From NCBI GenBank assembly GCA_018820765.1, contig JAHJNN010000003.1:1-64000 (forward strand): a stretch of DNA of 64,000 bases. Reading direction: 5' to 3'. The stretch's first letter is position 1; every line of letters starts with the position of its first letter. The notes under the pieces were generated by a model that was not told the DNA's origin, did no database searches, and saw nothing but the letters and a program-made list of their open reading frames with translations. Source of the DNA: Gammaproteobacteria bacterium. Its GTDB lineage: Bacteria; Pseudomonadota; Gammaproteobacteria; Burkholderiales; Thiobacillaceae. Position numbers and translations under genes: made by a program. Below, piece after piece: positions 55,912 to 64,000 of the stretch.

Positions 55912-58585
55912 GGCGCCGACCTCGCTCGACTGGGACACCGTTCACGCGAGCGAACGCGCGACCATCCGCGAGCCCGACGGCCGCAGCGACGGCCCCGACC
56001 GGCCGCTGACGGGACTGGCTTTTTCCGGCGGCGGCATCCGCAGCGCCACCTTCAATCTCGGCATCATCCAGGCATTGGCCGAACTCAGGCTGCTGCGGCA
56101 GTTCGATTACCTGTCGTGCGTGTCCGGCGGTGGCTACATCGGTGGCTGGCTGTCGGCCTTCATCCACCTCAAGTGCAAGGGCCGGGTCGAGGATGCCGAA
56201 CCGTTGCTGCAGACCGGCGGCACGGAAAATTCCGCGATCCGTTTTCTCAGGAGCTACAGCAACTACCTCACCCCCAAGGCCAGCTTTTTTTCCGCCGACA
56301 CGCTGACCGCGATCGCCACCTACCTGCGCAATCTGTACCTCAACCTCACCCTGCTGTTGCTGGCGCTGGGCGGATTGCTGCTGCTGCCGCGCCTGCTGGT
56401 GTGGTTCGCACGCTGGCTCACCGGCTGGGAAAGCGTCCACACCGCCGCCGACATCCGGCTGTGGCCGCTGTTCGGCGGCGGCATCCTGTGCATCGCCATC
56501 GCCATGCTGTTCGTCGGCCTCAACCTAGGCAGCCGCGGCGCCTTCAAATCACGCCCCTTCCATACCCGCCAGTCCGGCGTGCTGACGCTGGTGGTGCTGC
56601 CCGCGCTGCTGTCGGCCTGGCTCATTGCCTACGGCTTCTATGCCGGGGCGGAACGCCTCGACCGGATTTCGCTCGGCGGCTGGGTACTGTGGGGCATGCT
56701 GGTCTACGTCCCGCCCTGGTTTGTGGGCTCGGCGCTGGGCCGCCTGCTCGGCCGCCGCGATCGCGACCCGCCGCCGGTCGCCCCCGGCCGCGTCGCTGCC
56801 ATGGCGGGCTACGCCCTGCTGGCGGGGGCGCTGGGCGGCCTGCTGTTCGCCGCGTTTGCCGAAGTGGCGGAATGGATCCGGCAGGTGGGCAAGGGCTACA
56901 GCGGCTCGTGGATCGCCTCGGCGCTCGCCACCGCCCTGCTGCTGAAATTTTATTCGCTCACCGTGATCGGCCACATCGGCCTGATGGGGCGATATTTCTC
57001 GCACGACTCGCGCGAATGGTGGTCGCGCCTCGGCGGCTGGATCCTGCTGGCCGCGCTGGTGTGGGCCGCCCTGTTCAGCATCGTCTTCATCGCCCCGGCG
57101 TTTTTCCGCTGGGCGCCGCAGGCCTTCATCGCCGCCGGTGGCGTCACCTGGGTGCTGTCCACCGCAACCGGCGTGCTGTGGGGGCGCAGCGCGAAAACCG
57201 CGAACGACACCCGTCAAACCTGGCGCGACCGCGCCGCCCAGGTGATGCCCTATGTCTTCGCCGTCGGTCTGGTGGGCCTGCTGTCGTTCGGCCTGCACCA
57301 GCTGCTGATGCTGCCGATGTTCTGCAGCGCATGCGAACCCCATGCCCGCACCGCGACGGATTTCATGGCCGTGCTCTACCAGGAATCGTCCAACTTCCAG
57401 CGCGCCGACATCGCCTGGGTGGCGATCCTGTGCGCCGGCAGCCTGGCCCTGGCCGCCGCGCTGGCCTGGCGCATCGACGTCAACCTGTTCTCGATCTATC
57501 ACTTCTACCGTCAGCGCCTGGTGCGCTGCTACCTCGGCGCCTCGCGCTGCAAGCTGCGCGTGCCGCACCCGTTCACCGGCTTCGACCCGCGCGACGACCT
57601 CAGGCTGGCCGAGCTCTGCCGCGAGCGCGAAGGCAAACCGCACTGCCAGCGCCCCTATCCCATCCACAACACCGCGATGAACCTGGTTGCCGGCAAGCAG
57701 CTCGCGTGGCAGGAGCGGCGCGCCGCCGCGTTCGCCTTCACCCCCATGGCAGCGGGCTACAGCTTCAACCTGCCCGACGAGAAGGGCCAGCTGCTCAGCC
57801 ATTACCGCCCCACCGCCCAGTACATGGAAGGCGTGTGGATGGGCTCGGCGATGGCCATCTCGGGCGCGGCCGCCTGTCCCAACATGGGCTATCACAGCTC
57901 GCCCGCGCTGACCTTCCTGATGACCGTGTTCAACGTGCGCCTCGGCCACTGGAGCCCCAACCCGGCCAGCGAGCAGCACTGGACGAAACACGATCCGCCC
58001 TTCGGCGGCATCTACCTGCTGAGCGAACTGTTCGGCCGCACCCAGCACACCTCGCCCTTCGTCTACCTGTCCGACGGCGGCCATTTCGAAAACCTCGGCC
58101 TCTACGAACTGGTGCGGCGGCGCTGCACCTGCATCGTCGCCATCGACGCCGGCGAGGACGGCAACAGCCATTTCGAGGATCTCGGCAACGCCATCCGCAA
58201 GTGCTACGCCGACTTCGGCGTCGTCATCGACATCCACGCCGAAGACCTGGAAAGCGGTTATTCCGCGGTCGGCCGCGTGACCTATCCCGACGCGCCCGAA
58301 GGCCATCTGATCTACCTCAAGCCGCGCCTCGCCGGCAGCGAGCCGGCCGACCTGCTGAACTACAAATGCACCCATCCCGGCTTTCCGCACGAATCGACGG
58401 CGGACCAGTGGTTCGACGAATCGCAGTTCGAGAGCTACCGCAAGCTCGGGCATCACATCGGCAAAGCCGTGTTCGAGGCAGCGCTGATCGAAGCCGCCCA
58501 GCGTCAGGAAATGGCCGCCGACCACGGACCGGTCCTGCCGTGGCTGTGCGAAGTCCTGCGCGAACGGCGCGACGAGGCCGCTTGA
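55904..58585 (+). CDS. Patatin-like phospholipase with about ten internal membrane segments
   Basis: An 893-residue protein. The oxyanion motif SGGGIR (41-46) and the nucleophile Ser74 (SCVSGGGYIGG) lie at the N-terminus, while the dyad Asp724 is in SDGGHFENLGLYEL near the C-terminus. Between them are about ten hydrophobic helices (residues about 140-535), so the patatin fold is split by a membrane domain. The usual GxSxG reads CVSGG. Patatins hydrolyse lipid acyl chains; substrate and topology here are unknown. Coupled to the amidase gene by an 8-bp overlap. Confidence 0.82.
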   Translation: MAEAPTSLDWDTVHASERATIREPDGRSDGPDRPLTGLAFSGGGIRSATFNLGIIQALAELRLLRQFDYLSCVSGGGYIGGWLSAFIHLKCKGRVEDAEPLLQTGGTENSAIRFLRSYSNYLTPKASFFSADTLTAIATYLRNLYLNLTLLLLALGGLLLLPRLLVWFARWLTGWESVHTAADIRLWPLFGGGILCIAIAMLFVGLNLGSRGAFKSRPFHTRQSGVLTLVVLPALLSAWLIAYGFYAGAERLDRISLGGWVLWGMLVYVPPWFVGSALGRLLGRRDRDPPPVAPGRVAAMAGYALLAGALGGLLFAAFAEVAEWIRQVGKGYSGSWIASALATALLLKFYSLTVIGHIGLMGRYFSHDSREWWSRLGGWILLAALVWAALFSIVFIAPAFFRWAPQAFIAAGGVTWVLSTATGVLWGRSAKTANDTRQTWRDRAAQVMPYVFAVGLVGLLSFGLHQLLMLPMFCSACEPHARTATDFMAVLYQESSNFQRADIAWVAILCAGSLALAAALAWRIDVNLFSIYHFYRQRLVRCYLGASRCKLRVPHPFTGFDPRDDLRLAELCREREGKPHCQRPYPIHNTAMNLVAGKQLAWQERRAAAFAFTPMAAGYSFNLPDEKGQLLSHYRPTAQYMEGVWMGSAMAISGAAACPNMGYHSSPALTFLMTVFNVRLGHWSPNPASEQHWTKHDPPFGGIYLLSELFGRTQHTSPFVYLSDGGHFENLGLYELVRRRCTCIVAIDAGEDGNSHFEDLGNAIRKCYADFGVVIDIHAEDLESGYSAVGRVTYPDAPEGHLIYLKPRLAGSEPADLLNYKCTHPGFPHESTADQWFDESQFESYRKLGHHIGKAVFEAALIEAAQRQEMAADHGPVLPWLCEVLRERRDEAA

Positions 58586-58632
58586 AAGCCCCCCATCCTT
58601 GACTAAGGTTGAGGCAGTCACAGGAGAGCACC

Positions 58633-61200
58633 ATGAAGATGAAAACATCGACCTGGTTGGGATTCTTCAGCATCGCGGCCCTTGCCGCCCTGGCCGGGCT
58701 CACCCAGCAACCCGACACCGCGCGCGCCACGCCGGCGCCGGCAGCCGAAACGGCACCCGGCCTGCCGGCCACCGCCGAGCCGGTCCCTGATTCCCCGTAT
58801 ACCGACGCCGGTTTTCACGAATCCGAAGCGAACCTCTCGCCCTCGGCGCGCGCCGGGCGCGAAATCTGGTTCAAGGCCACCGCCGGCAACGCGCGCTTCC
58901 ACACCTACACCTTCCAGCAGCGCATCACCGCGCTGATCGACTGGTTCGGCGTGCTGCGCAGCGATGCGCGCGACACCCGCTTCAGGACCTGGGGGCTGAT
59001 CAACGACCCGGGCTGCTGCAAGCCGGGCTCCGCCGGCTGCCCGGCCAAAAGCGACGAGGAGACCTACGGCTTCGACTGGTGCCCGGGCGACGAGGCCCTG
59101 CTGAAATTCGTCGGCAAGCCGGGCTATCGCGATCCGGCGTGCGACTTCAAGGACGCCAGCGCCGCTGCCAACGATCCAGAAGGACATCAAAAGGGCCGCG
59201 AAGACAGCTGTAATCTGGCCTTCGGCACCTCTACCGGTGCGCTCGGCTTCCGCAAATTTCCCAACCCGCGCTTCGACGCGGCGGCGTGGAAGCAGATCAA
59301 CGGCCGCCTCGGCACCTGGGAAGGCTACAACCGCACTCTATCGAACGACCCCGCCCGTTCCGATTTCAAGGTGCGCAAGCTCGCCGATGCCTCGGTCGAG
59401 CCGCCCTTCCTGATCGGCACCGCGTGCGGCTCGTGCCACATCGCCTTCAATCCCGCCAAGCCGCCACTCGACCCCGAGCATCCCAAGTGGGAAAACCTCT
59501 CCGGCCTGATCGGCAACCAGTACATCCGCGTCTCCGAAGTGCTGATTTCCGGTATGCCGCACGACGACCTGCTATGGCAGGTCTTCGCCCACGCGCGTCC
59601 CGGCACCTCCGACACCTCCGCCATCCCCAACGACCAGGTCAACAACGCCGGCACCATCAACGCGCTCATCAACATCGTGCAACGGCCGGTTTTTCCCGGC
59701 GAGAAGGTCAACCGCTGGCGCAAGGTCGCATCCTGTCCGGCGGCGACTGCGGAATCCGTCTGCTGGTGCGAACCCGGCAAGCCCGGCAAGTGCTGGGAGA
59801 AATCCATCCAGAGCGAAACCGTCCACCACATCCTCAAGGGCGGAGGCGACTCGATCGGCGCGGTCGGCGCTATCCAGCGCGTGTACTTCAACATCGGCTC
59901 GTGCGCCGAACAGTGCTGGGTCAACCACCTCACCGACCTGCGCCAGCTCGACCCGCAGGCGCGCAACTTCGGCCAGACGCCGTTCGACCTCGGCCAGTGC
60001 CGGCGCGACTGCCCCAACTTCCGCGCCATCGAGGACCGTCTGCCCAACATCCTCGACTTCTTCCTCACCGCGCCAGAAGGCCAGGCGCGCGATCTGGTCG
60101 AGGCGCGTGCGAACCAGCGGGGCGCGCCCTATGCCCAGGCCGACCTGGTGCGCGATCTCGAACGCGATTTCGGACCGGGCGCGGTCTCGCGCGGCCAGCA
60201 GGTCTTCGTCGCCAACTGCGCGCGCTGCCATGCCAGCGGCAAGCCGCCGTTCGAGGCGGTCGACTTCCGCGCCCTCGACGCCAAAAGCGGCCTGCGCGCC
60301 GACTGGCTGGGCAATGATGTCCCCATCCCGGTCAGCGAAGTCGGCACCTACCGCTGCCGTTCGCTGCATTCCAACCATGTGCGCGGCCATATTTGGGAAC
60401 AGTTCGCCGACGAGGACTACCACGCGCGCAAGACCGTCTCCGGCATCCTCGAACCGCACGACGGCGGGCGCGGCTATTACCGCAACGTCTCGCTCCTGAA
60501 CCTGTGGGCACACGCGCCCTTCCTGCACAACAACGCGATCGGACCGGAACTGTGCGGCTGGGGCGGCGACAAGGCCAATCCTTACGAGCTGTACCGATCG
60601 AGTTACGTGGACACGAGCCAGCCCGGCAACCCGCCGCTGGCGAAAGACAAACAGCCGGCGTGCTGGACCTACGACCCTTCGGTCGACGGCCGTTTCAAGC
60701 TCTACGTCGCGTCGATGCAGGACCTGCTGAACCCGGCGCAGCGCATTCCCAAGGCGACCAAGGTCGACCAGGACATCGTGCTCGACATCGGCCCGCGCAT
60801 CTTCGACGGCCAGGAAGAAAAACGCCTGGTCGGCTTCACCGTGCGGGTGCCGGCCGGCGCCACCGCGGGCAACGTCGGCAACTTCCGCCACAAGGATTTC
60901 ATCGTCGATCTGGTGCGCGCCAAATTGAAGCCGAAGGAACTCGAAGCACGGCTCGCCACCGTGTTGCCCGCAGCCGAAGCGCAAAAGCTCGCCGCCGAAA
61001 TGCAGGACATCGGCCGCGCCATCGTCTCCGATCCGAACCGGCTGGTCGAGGTGGTGAAGGAGGCGCGCACCCGCGCCCCCGCGCTGTGGCAGGTCTATTC
61101 CTCGTGCAGCGCGGAGATCGAGAACGACGGCCACCGCTTCGGCGAAGACCTGTCGGATGCCGACAAGAACGCGCTGACCGCTTTCCTGGCGACGCTGTGA
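58633..61200 (+). CDS. Large exported di-haem c-type cytochrome-like protein
   Basis: An 855-residue protein with an N-terminal signal (STWLGFFSIAALAALAGL) and two haem-c sites, CGSCH at residue 265 and CARCH at 529. Extra cysteines occur in CWCEPGKPGKC, CAEQC and CRRDC. The segment GRGYYRNVSLLNLWAHAPFLHNN after the second haem recalls cytochrome-c-peroxidase/RoxA-like di-haem oxidases, but no close family is named. AGGAG six bases before 58633 decides the start. It lies 47 bp after the patatin gene. Confidence 0.72.
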   Translation: MKMKTSTWLGFFSIAALAALAGLTQQPDTARATPAPAAETAPGLPATAEPVPDSPYTDAGFHESEANLSPSARAGREIWFKATAGNARFHTYTFQQRITALIDWFGVLRSDARDTRFRTWGLINDPGCCKPGSAGCPAKSDEETYGFDWCPGDEALLKFVGKPGYRDPACDFKDASAAANDPEGHQKGREDSCNLAFGTSTGALGFRKFPNPRFDAAAWKQINGRLGTWEGYNRTLSNDPARSDFKVRKLADASVEPPFLIGTACGSCHIAFNPAKPPLDPEHPKWENLSGLIGNQYIRVSEVLISGMPHDDLLWQVFAHARPGTSDTSAIPNDQVNNAGTINALINIVQRPVFPGEKVNRWRKVASCPAATAESVCWCEPGKPGKCWEKSIQSETVHHILKGGGDSIGAVGAIQRVYFNIGSCAEQCWVNHLTDLRQLDPQARNFGQTPFDLGQCRRDCPNFRAIEDRLPNILDFFLTAPEGQARDLVEARANQRGAPYAQADLVRDLERDFGPGAVSRGQQVFVANCARCHASGKPPFEAVDFRALDAKSGLRADWLGNDVPIPVSEVGTYRCRSLHSNHVRGHIWEQFADEDYHARKTVSGILEPHDGGRGYYRNVSLLNLWAHAPFLHNNAIGPELCGWGGDKANPYELYRSSYVDTSQPGNPPLAKDKQPACWTYDPSVDGRFKLYVASMQDLLNPAQRIPKATKVDQDIVLDIGPRIFDGQEEKRLVGFTVRVPAGATAGNVGNFRHKDFIVDLVRAKLKPKELEARLATVLPAAEAQKLAAEMQDIGRAIVSDPNRLVEVVKEARTRAPALWQVYSSCSAEIENDGHRFGEDLSDADKNALTAFLATL

Positions 61201-61211
61201 GGGAGACCACC

Positions 61212-62183
61212 ATGTATGCCCCTATTCGAGACAGGCACGCCCCCGACCCTAGATGCTGTTGCTGCGGCCTCAGGCCACGCCGCATTCCAAAAGGCTACGA
61301 CGTCCTGCGCCTGGTGATTGTCGTGCTGCTCCTGCTGCCGACGCTCCTGATGCTTTCGGGCTGCGAAAAAATCAGCGACTGGCTTGCCGGCAAACCCGAC
61401 ATCGCATTTGCACCCGCCGGCGACACCTACGCTGGCAAACCCGACTTCGCGCAGGTCGAATACGAATACCCGATCCCGCTGCAGGAGCTCGCCAAGGTCA
61501 CGCCGAAATACCTGGCCAGCCTCAACCAGGAAGAACTCGACCAGCTCTACGCACGGCTGAGTTCGGGGCCGATCCCGGACGGCCCGTTCGACGGCGAGAT
61601 CGTGTTCCCACGCGGCAGCTCGGGCAAGCTGCGCGCCGCCGAAATCATCGGCGGCCTCAAGGGCCTGGGCGTGAACTTCAAGGGCAGGATGCTCGAGACC
61701 GCGGGCGAAGCCCTGTGGAAAGGCAAGGTGTTCTACCGCGACCAGAAAGTGCTGCGCAACCGCATCCAGGACCTCTCCGTGCTGCGGCCGGTGATCGGCC
61801 CCGGCGACATTCCGAAGATCGACGTCGACGGCCGCGACGCCTGGCTGCTGTTTCCCGCCAAGCTCTATTGCGGGCAAAGCCTGATCGACTCGCGCCGCGA
61901 ATCCATCATCATCGACTACGCCTTCACCGACGAAATCCGCGGCTACCGCGAGAAGCCCGATTTTCTCGCCGGCCGGCGCGGCCTCAAGGTGCGCGACGAA
62001 ATCCGCATGGTGCGGCCCGGCCTCTATCTCGGCCGCGCCTACATGGATCACGCCTTCGTCCTCAACTTCGTGCTCGCCAATAAGGCGATGGACAAGGCGG
62101 GACGCGCCGAATTCGAAACCGGCCAGGTCAAGGACGAATGCTGGCCCGGCACGCAGACACGCGTTGTCGCCGCCACCCATTGA
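61212..62183 (+). CDS. Unrecognised lipoprotein following the di-haem protein
   Basis: A 323-residue protein with no family assigned. A hydrophobic segment ends in a lipobox (LMLSGC, Cys51), which makes an inner- or outer-membrane lipoprotein likely. The 30 residues before it are unusually long and contain four adjacent cysteines (RCCCCG). GAGGGAGA precedes the ATG at 61212, supporting this start, though a later one cannot be ruled out. The mature part is mixed alpha/beta. It starts 11 bp after the di-haem gene and ends 4 bp before the amylase gene, so it is surely co-transcribed. Confidence 0.7.
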   Translation: MYAPIRDRHAPDPRCCCCGLRPRRIPKGYDVLRLVIVVLLLLPTLLMLSGCEKISDWLAGKPDIAFAPAGDTYAGKPDFAQVEYEYPIPLQELAKVTPKYLASLNQEELDQLYARLSSGPIPDGPFDGEIVFPRGSSGKLRAAEIIGGLKGLGVNFKGRMLETAGEALWKGKVFYRDQKVLRNRIQDLSVLRPVIGPGDIPKIDVDGRDAWLLFPAKLYCGQSLIDSRRESIIIDYAFTDEIRGYREKPDFLAGRRGLKVRDEIRMVRPGLYLGRAYMDHAFVLNFVLANKAMDKAGRAEFETGQVKDECWPGTQTRVVAATH

Positions 62184-62187
62184 TGCC

Positions 62188-64000
62188 ATGCAGACCATCG
62201 CCGACATCGACTTCGCCTCGCTCACGCAACAGGCTTTCCATCCCTCGCCTGCCGCATGGGAAGACCAGGTGTTTTATTTCTTTCTGGTCGACCGTTTTTC
62301 CGACGGCAACGAGCGCGAATTCATCGACAACGCGGGCCTGCCGGCGGCGGGCGGGGCGACGCCGCGCATGGCCCCGGCCGATCACGGCAGCGCGGTGCAG
62401 GATGAAGCCGGCGCCGCCGCCTGGCGCGAGGCCGGCGCGCGTTTCGCCGGCGGCACCCTGAAAGGCGCGGCGGGCAAGATCGGCTACCTCAAGCGGCTGG
62501 GCGTGACCGCCTTGTGGATCAGCCCGGTATTCAAACAGCCGCCCTGGACCGAGGCCTATCACGGCTACGGGGTGCAGGATTTTCTCGATGTCGACCCGCG
62601 CTTCGGCACCCGGGAAGACCTGCGCGACCTGGTCGCCACCGCGCACGCGAACGGCATCCACGTCATCCTCGACGTCATCCTCAACCATGCGGGGCCGGTG
62701 TTTTCCTATGACGCCGACCGCTATCCGCACGCGCACGGCATGGACCCACGCTGGGACGGCCGCCCCTATCGGGTCGGCGGCTGGAACGACGTCAGCGGTC
62801 AACCCAGTCTGCCCTGGGGCCAGCCGGTGGCCGACCGCGATGCCGCCGTGTGGCCGCGCGAACTGCAAACGCCGGAGAGCTTTTCCGGCCTCGGGCGGAT
62901 CGACAACTGGGACTGGTTTCCCGAATTTCTCGAAGGCGATTTCCTCGACCTGAAAGACATCCGGCTCGGCAGCGGCGCGATCGACCATTTCCGCGTTTCG
63001 CCCGCGCTGCGCGCGCTGACCCGGATCTATCAATACTGGATCGCCTACGCCGACCTCGACGGCTTCCGCGTCGATACGGTCAAGCACATGGACCCCGGCG
63101 CGACGCGCTTCTTCGCCGCCTGCATCCACGAGTTCGCGCAATCGATCGGCAAGGAGCAGTTCGCCCTCATCGGCGAAATCACCGGCGGCCGCGGCAATGC
63201 CTTCGCCCTGCGCGAAGCGACCGGGCTCGACGCCGCGCTCGGCATCGACGACATCCCGGACAAGCTCGAATACCTCGCCAAGGGACGGCGCAACCCGGCG
63301 GATTATTTCAATCTGTTCCGCAACTCCTTCGAAATCGGCAAGGATTCCCACACTTGGTTCCGCAACAAGGTCGTCACGCTCTACGACGATCACGACCAGG
63401 TGCGCAAAGGCAACCAGAAGGCGCGCTTCTGCGCCGGTGGCGAAACCGGGCCAGCCGCCGTCGCCCTCGCGCTGAATGCGCTCACCCTCGGCATCCCCTG
63501 CCTCTACTACGGCTCGGAGCAGGGCTTCGACGGCGCCGGCGACAACGACCGCTACATTCGCGAGGCAATGTTCGGCGGCGACTTCGGCGCCTTCCGCTCG
63601 CGCGGCCGCCATTGCTTCGACGAAACCCACCCGCTCTACACCGAACTCGCCCGCCTGCTGGCCGTGCGCAGACAGCACATCGCCCTGCGCCGCGGTCGGC
63701 AATACCTGCGCGCGATTTCCGGCAACGGCGTCGACTTCGGCGAGCCGCGCATGATCCATGGCGAACTGCGCTCGCTGGTCGCCTGGTCGCGCCTGTTCAA
63801 CGACCGTGAATGGCTGTGCGCGATCAACACCGATCCGCAGCATTCCCGCGCCGCCTGGGTGGGGCTGGATTTCGATCTGCAGCAGCCCGGCCAGCGCCTG
63901 GTGTGCCTGCATGCGTCCGATCCGGCGCAGGTGGGCAGCGAAATTCTCGTCGGCGCGCCCCATCCCGACTGGCGCGCGGTGTGGCTCGACCTGCCTGCCG
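62188..64000 (+). CDS. GH13 alpha-amylase-type glycoside hydrolase (partial, cut at window end)
   Basis: At least 604 residues; no stop before the window end. Conserved GH13 regions are present: DVILNHAG (region I), DGFRVDTVKH with nucleophile Asp296, ALIGEITGG with acid/base Glu330, and YDDHDQV with Asp403. The N-terminus VFYFFLVDRFSDGN is family-typical, and a C-terminal beta-domain begins near 500. No signal peptide is visible, suggesting a cytoplasmic enzyme acting on glycogen or maltooligosaccharides, or a sucrose/trehalose-type isomerase. It starts 4 bp after the lipoprotein stop. Confidence 0.88.
   Translation, partial: MQTIADIDFASLTQQAFHPSPAAWEDQVFYFFLVDRFSDGNEREFIDNAGLPAAGGATPRMAPADHGSAVQDEAGAAAWREAGARFAGGTLKGAAGKIGYLKRLGVTALWISPVFKQPPWTEAYHGYGVQDFLDVDPRFGTREDLRDLVATAHANGIHVILDVILNHAGPVFSYDADRYPHAHGMDPRWDGRPYRVGGWNDVSGQPSLPWGQPVADRDAAVWPRELQTPESFSGLGRIDNWDWFPEFLEGDFLDLKDIRLGSGAIDHFRVSPALRALTRIYQYWIAYADLDGFRVDTVKHMDPGATRFFAACIHEFAQSIGKEQFALIGEITGGRGNAFALREATGLDAALGIDDIPDKLEYLAKGRRNPADYFNLFRNSFEIGKDSHTWFRNKVVTLYDDHDQVRKGNQKARFCAGGETGPAAVALALNALTLGIPCLYYGSEQGFDGAGDNDRYIREAMFGGDFGAFRSRGRHCFDETHPLYTELARLLAVRRQHIALRRGRQYLRAISGNGVDFGEPRMIHGELRSLVAWSRLFNDREWLCAINTDPQHSRAAWVGLDFDLQQPGQRLVCLHASDPAQVGSEILVGAPHPDWRAVWLDLPA

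Noticed and set aside
60393-61211. N-terminal extension of the lipoprotein frame
   Set aside because: It overlaps the di-haem gene out of frame; a good ribosome site precedes the ATG at 61212.

Overview
The window reads as a chromosomal segment of a high-GC, flagellated, Gram-negative betaproteobacterium. The evidence is the FlhDC flagellar master regulator, a ClpS/ClpA pair, dapE, RluB/ScpAB, and two sulfur-trafficking proteins (TusA and a DsrE2-like protein) beside a cytoplasmic group 3b NiFe-hydrogenase operon. This mix suits a sulfur-oxidising chemolithotroph such as Thiobacillus or a relative, but the genus is inference. No rRNA, CRISPR array, prophage or insertion-sequence transposase was found.

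Layout. 1-650 holds no gene but carries two inverted copies of a hairpin repeat. 651-5264 (minus) holds a flavin oxidoreductase and an ABC exporter / MFS / GNAT operon. 5362-7958 (plus) holds a Spx/ArsC-like protein, dapE and prmB. 7963-10215 is a sensor GGDEF-EAL protein. 10356-14874 (minus) is a complete group 3b hydrogenase operon (Fe-S, flavin, small and large subunits, maturation protease). 15030-18280 holds a TM-helix channel-like protein, rluB, scpB and scpA. 18359-20515 (plus) holds an orphan MazE-like antitoxin and a TetR regulator that probably controls tusA-dsrE2 through a shared palindrome. 20680-21956 is a lower-GC, frameshifted gene. lon follows, with a possible heat-shock promoter.

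24520-36023 (minus) is a flagellar block: flhD, flhC, a membrane methyltransferase, motA, motB, then flhB-flhA-flhF-flhG-fliA-motC-motD. FlhDC and FliA set the transcription hierarchy, FlhB/FlhA form the export gate, FlhF/FlhG set number and placement, and two stator pairs power rotation. 36186-41905 (minus) makes surface-sugar precursors: an EpsD-like lipoprotein, the dTDP-rhamnose genes rfbBACD, and a GDP-mannose enzyme. 42151-49231 holds a coiled-coil periplasmic protein, clpA/clpS, tRNA-Ser(CGA), mltF, serS with a second serS 3-prime end beside it, and a ParDE pair. 49376-53398 holds smc and queF, divergently arranged.

53399-64000 (plus) is the least ordinary part: a 265-bp inverted-repeat element, an FGGY kinase with a TTG start, a secreted-type amidase, a patatin-like protein with about ten internal membrane segments, a large protein with two haem-c motifs, a lipoprotein, and a GH13 alpha-amylase-type protein cut by the window end. 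The last five are tightly packed and may form one envelope- or storage-related operon of unknown purpose.
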